A stretch of 64,000 nucleotides of DNA, from contig CM049317.1 of NCBI GenBank assembly GCA_026874595.1, positions 55,340,118 to 55,404,117 on the forward strand, written 5' to 3'. The position numbers were made by a program, and so were the translations under genes. Of this stretch, positions 62,865-64,000 are shown piece after piece; position 1 is the first letter of the stretch, and each line of letters begins with the position of its first letter. The notes below the pieces were generated by a model that ran no database searches, was not told the origin of the DNA, and saw only the letters and a program-made list of their open reading frames with translations. Source of the DNA: Sipunculus nudus (lineage: Eukaryota; Annelida; Sipuncula; Golfingiida; Sipunculidae).

Positions 62865-63182
62865 TTAAAACACACACACACACACACCCTCACACACACA
62901 TATATATATACACCAGTCATTGTCTGTGTGACACAATTCAAATTTAATACGATTAAGTATAAGGGTTTTTTTTAAACAAGGTATTATGTTTCCAGTATTG
63001 GTTAATTCTAAACCAGGTTAACATATATAATATTTCATAGTACACTCAGAAATGGAACCAGAATCTATAATAATAATAATATATTCCATGTCAAATATAT
63101 AAATATTATTCTCTAAATTACAGGGTGATGATTACAAGGACCCTTCCCCCTCGCTTAACGTGTGTGTGTGTGTGTGTGTGTG
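62865..63182 (-). mobile_element. Dispersed microsatellite-bearing element, copy E
   Basis: Reverse orientation. GGGTCCTTGTAATCATC, TTTAGAGAATAATA, ACCTGGTTTAGAATTAA, CATAATACCTTG and CACACAGACAATGA align with copies B and D. It is bounded by (AC)n (62869-62900) and (GT)n (63160-63182). The GGGGCGTC start is missing or replaced by (GT)n. Confidence 0.65.
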
Positions 63183-64000
63183 TCGGTCAATGTACAGTGC
63201 ATTGGAGTGCATGTGGTTCAATACGTGCAAACGATGCATCGTACAAGGGGCCCCGGGGAGGATAGAGGATTTCAGAAGAGGGGGCTCATATGGCGAGGGT
63301 AAGGGAAGGGTATATGAGCTGTGTTGTAGACAATAAAACGTCAGGGTCTTACGGTGCAAGCTTGGGTAGCTTAAAGGTGCCTATACCCTTATCTGACATC
63401 TGTTAGTTAATGATAATTCCTTGAACCTTTAATAAAAAAAGTCCAGAAAACGCTAATCCCAAAGCACACAGGCTGTTCGTTTTGGTTATATACATGTGCT
63501 TATAACTTGTGGGGGCCCTCCTAAATAATAATCCAAACACATTTATTAAGGACATCTGGTGGCGAGTAAGACGAACCAGTGTTTTACAAATGGCGTTTAG
63601 TAAGTAGTTGGTTTTCTACTTCCACACAAATACAAAATATTCCTTGGGTCACGGGTTGTTTTTCCGTTTGTCAATATTACTAACAATTTGTAGATAAACA
63701 AGCTTATAGCAGGAATTACCTGGAGTTCATTGATATGTAAGACAGAGTACGCCAGAAATCACTTGTTTTCTGCAGAAAAGGTAGGGGTATAGCTGGCTTT
63801 ATACGGTTGTGTAACAGGCAACCGGCGCTATTGTTTTCATAATAAAGCATGACATTGTATTGTTCTATATCTCATATTATTATGTCGGAAAGGAGACCTC
63901 TCCCCCCGTGGCTCATCAGATGTTTGTTATGCTGTACTCTTTAGTTTTGTTACTCATATAAGAAAACACCTTGAACACGTTTTTATATCATTTTTTTCTC
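63183..64000. other. Unique DNA to window end, nothing recognised
   Basis: No frame, RNA or repeat could be supported. Confidence 0.45.

Overview
This window is nuclear DNA from an animal and appears to contain no intact protein-coding gene. The reasons are high AT content, many (AT)n, (CT)n(AT)n and (AC)n microsatellites, a decayed LINE, tRNA-derived SINE-like pieces, MITE-like elements and large satellite arrays. No open frame of useful length recalls a protein family, apart from the frameshifted LINE remnant. The repeat style (Helitron-like units with satellite cores, (GTCT)n tracts, runs of AGGTCA) suggests a lophotrochozoan, plausibly a bivalve or other mollusc. That placement is an inference, not a proof.

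Bases 1 to 38403 form one compound tandem array. Its largest unit is 15.55 kb. Copy 1 (1-15552) is followed by a nearly identical copy 2 (15553-28874, cut short), in which I found only three differences over about 13.3 kb. A mosaic of partial copies (28875-38403) follows. Base 1 falls inside a unit, so the array probably continues to the left. The 15.55-kb unit is made of smaller modules. Several start with a hairpin whose left arm is GCTTGCCGGAAATC. Several end with the inverted complement GATTTCCGGCAAGC, a second short hairpin, and CTAG or CTTG. This pattern of subterminal inverted repeats, terminal hairpin and CTRR-like end is what non-autonomous Helitron/Helentron-type (rolling-circle) elements look like. 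The modules carry satellites of 148 bp (with the palindrome TCTCGTCAAACGAGA), about 330 bp and 365 bp.

The modules also carry the same short motifs in the same order and orientation: clustered AGGTCA nuclear-receptor half-sites, an RFX X-box-like palindrome (GTTACCATGGTTAC), and a strong match to the CTCF core (CCRCYAGGGGGCG). I located 21 CTCF-like sites, all on the + strand. This combination of a rolling-circle-like repeat and an oriented array of architectural-protein motifs is the best candidate for something undescribed here.

Bases 38404 to 64000 are mostly single-copy AT-rich DNA with scattered mobile-element debris. I see the 3' end of a CR1/L2/Rex-like LINE ORF2 (46947-47358, minus strand), two tRNA-like SINE heads, and a dispersed family starting CAGGGGCGTC that carries microsatellites. 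There are also a hAT-like MITE ending in GGGGCGTAGCC, another long-TIR element, a 70-bp foldback, diverged minisatellites and many simple repeats. The array ends at 38403 exactly at the putative rolling-circle 3' terminus.
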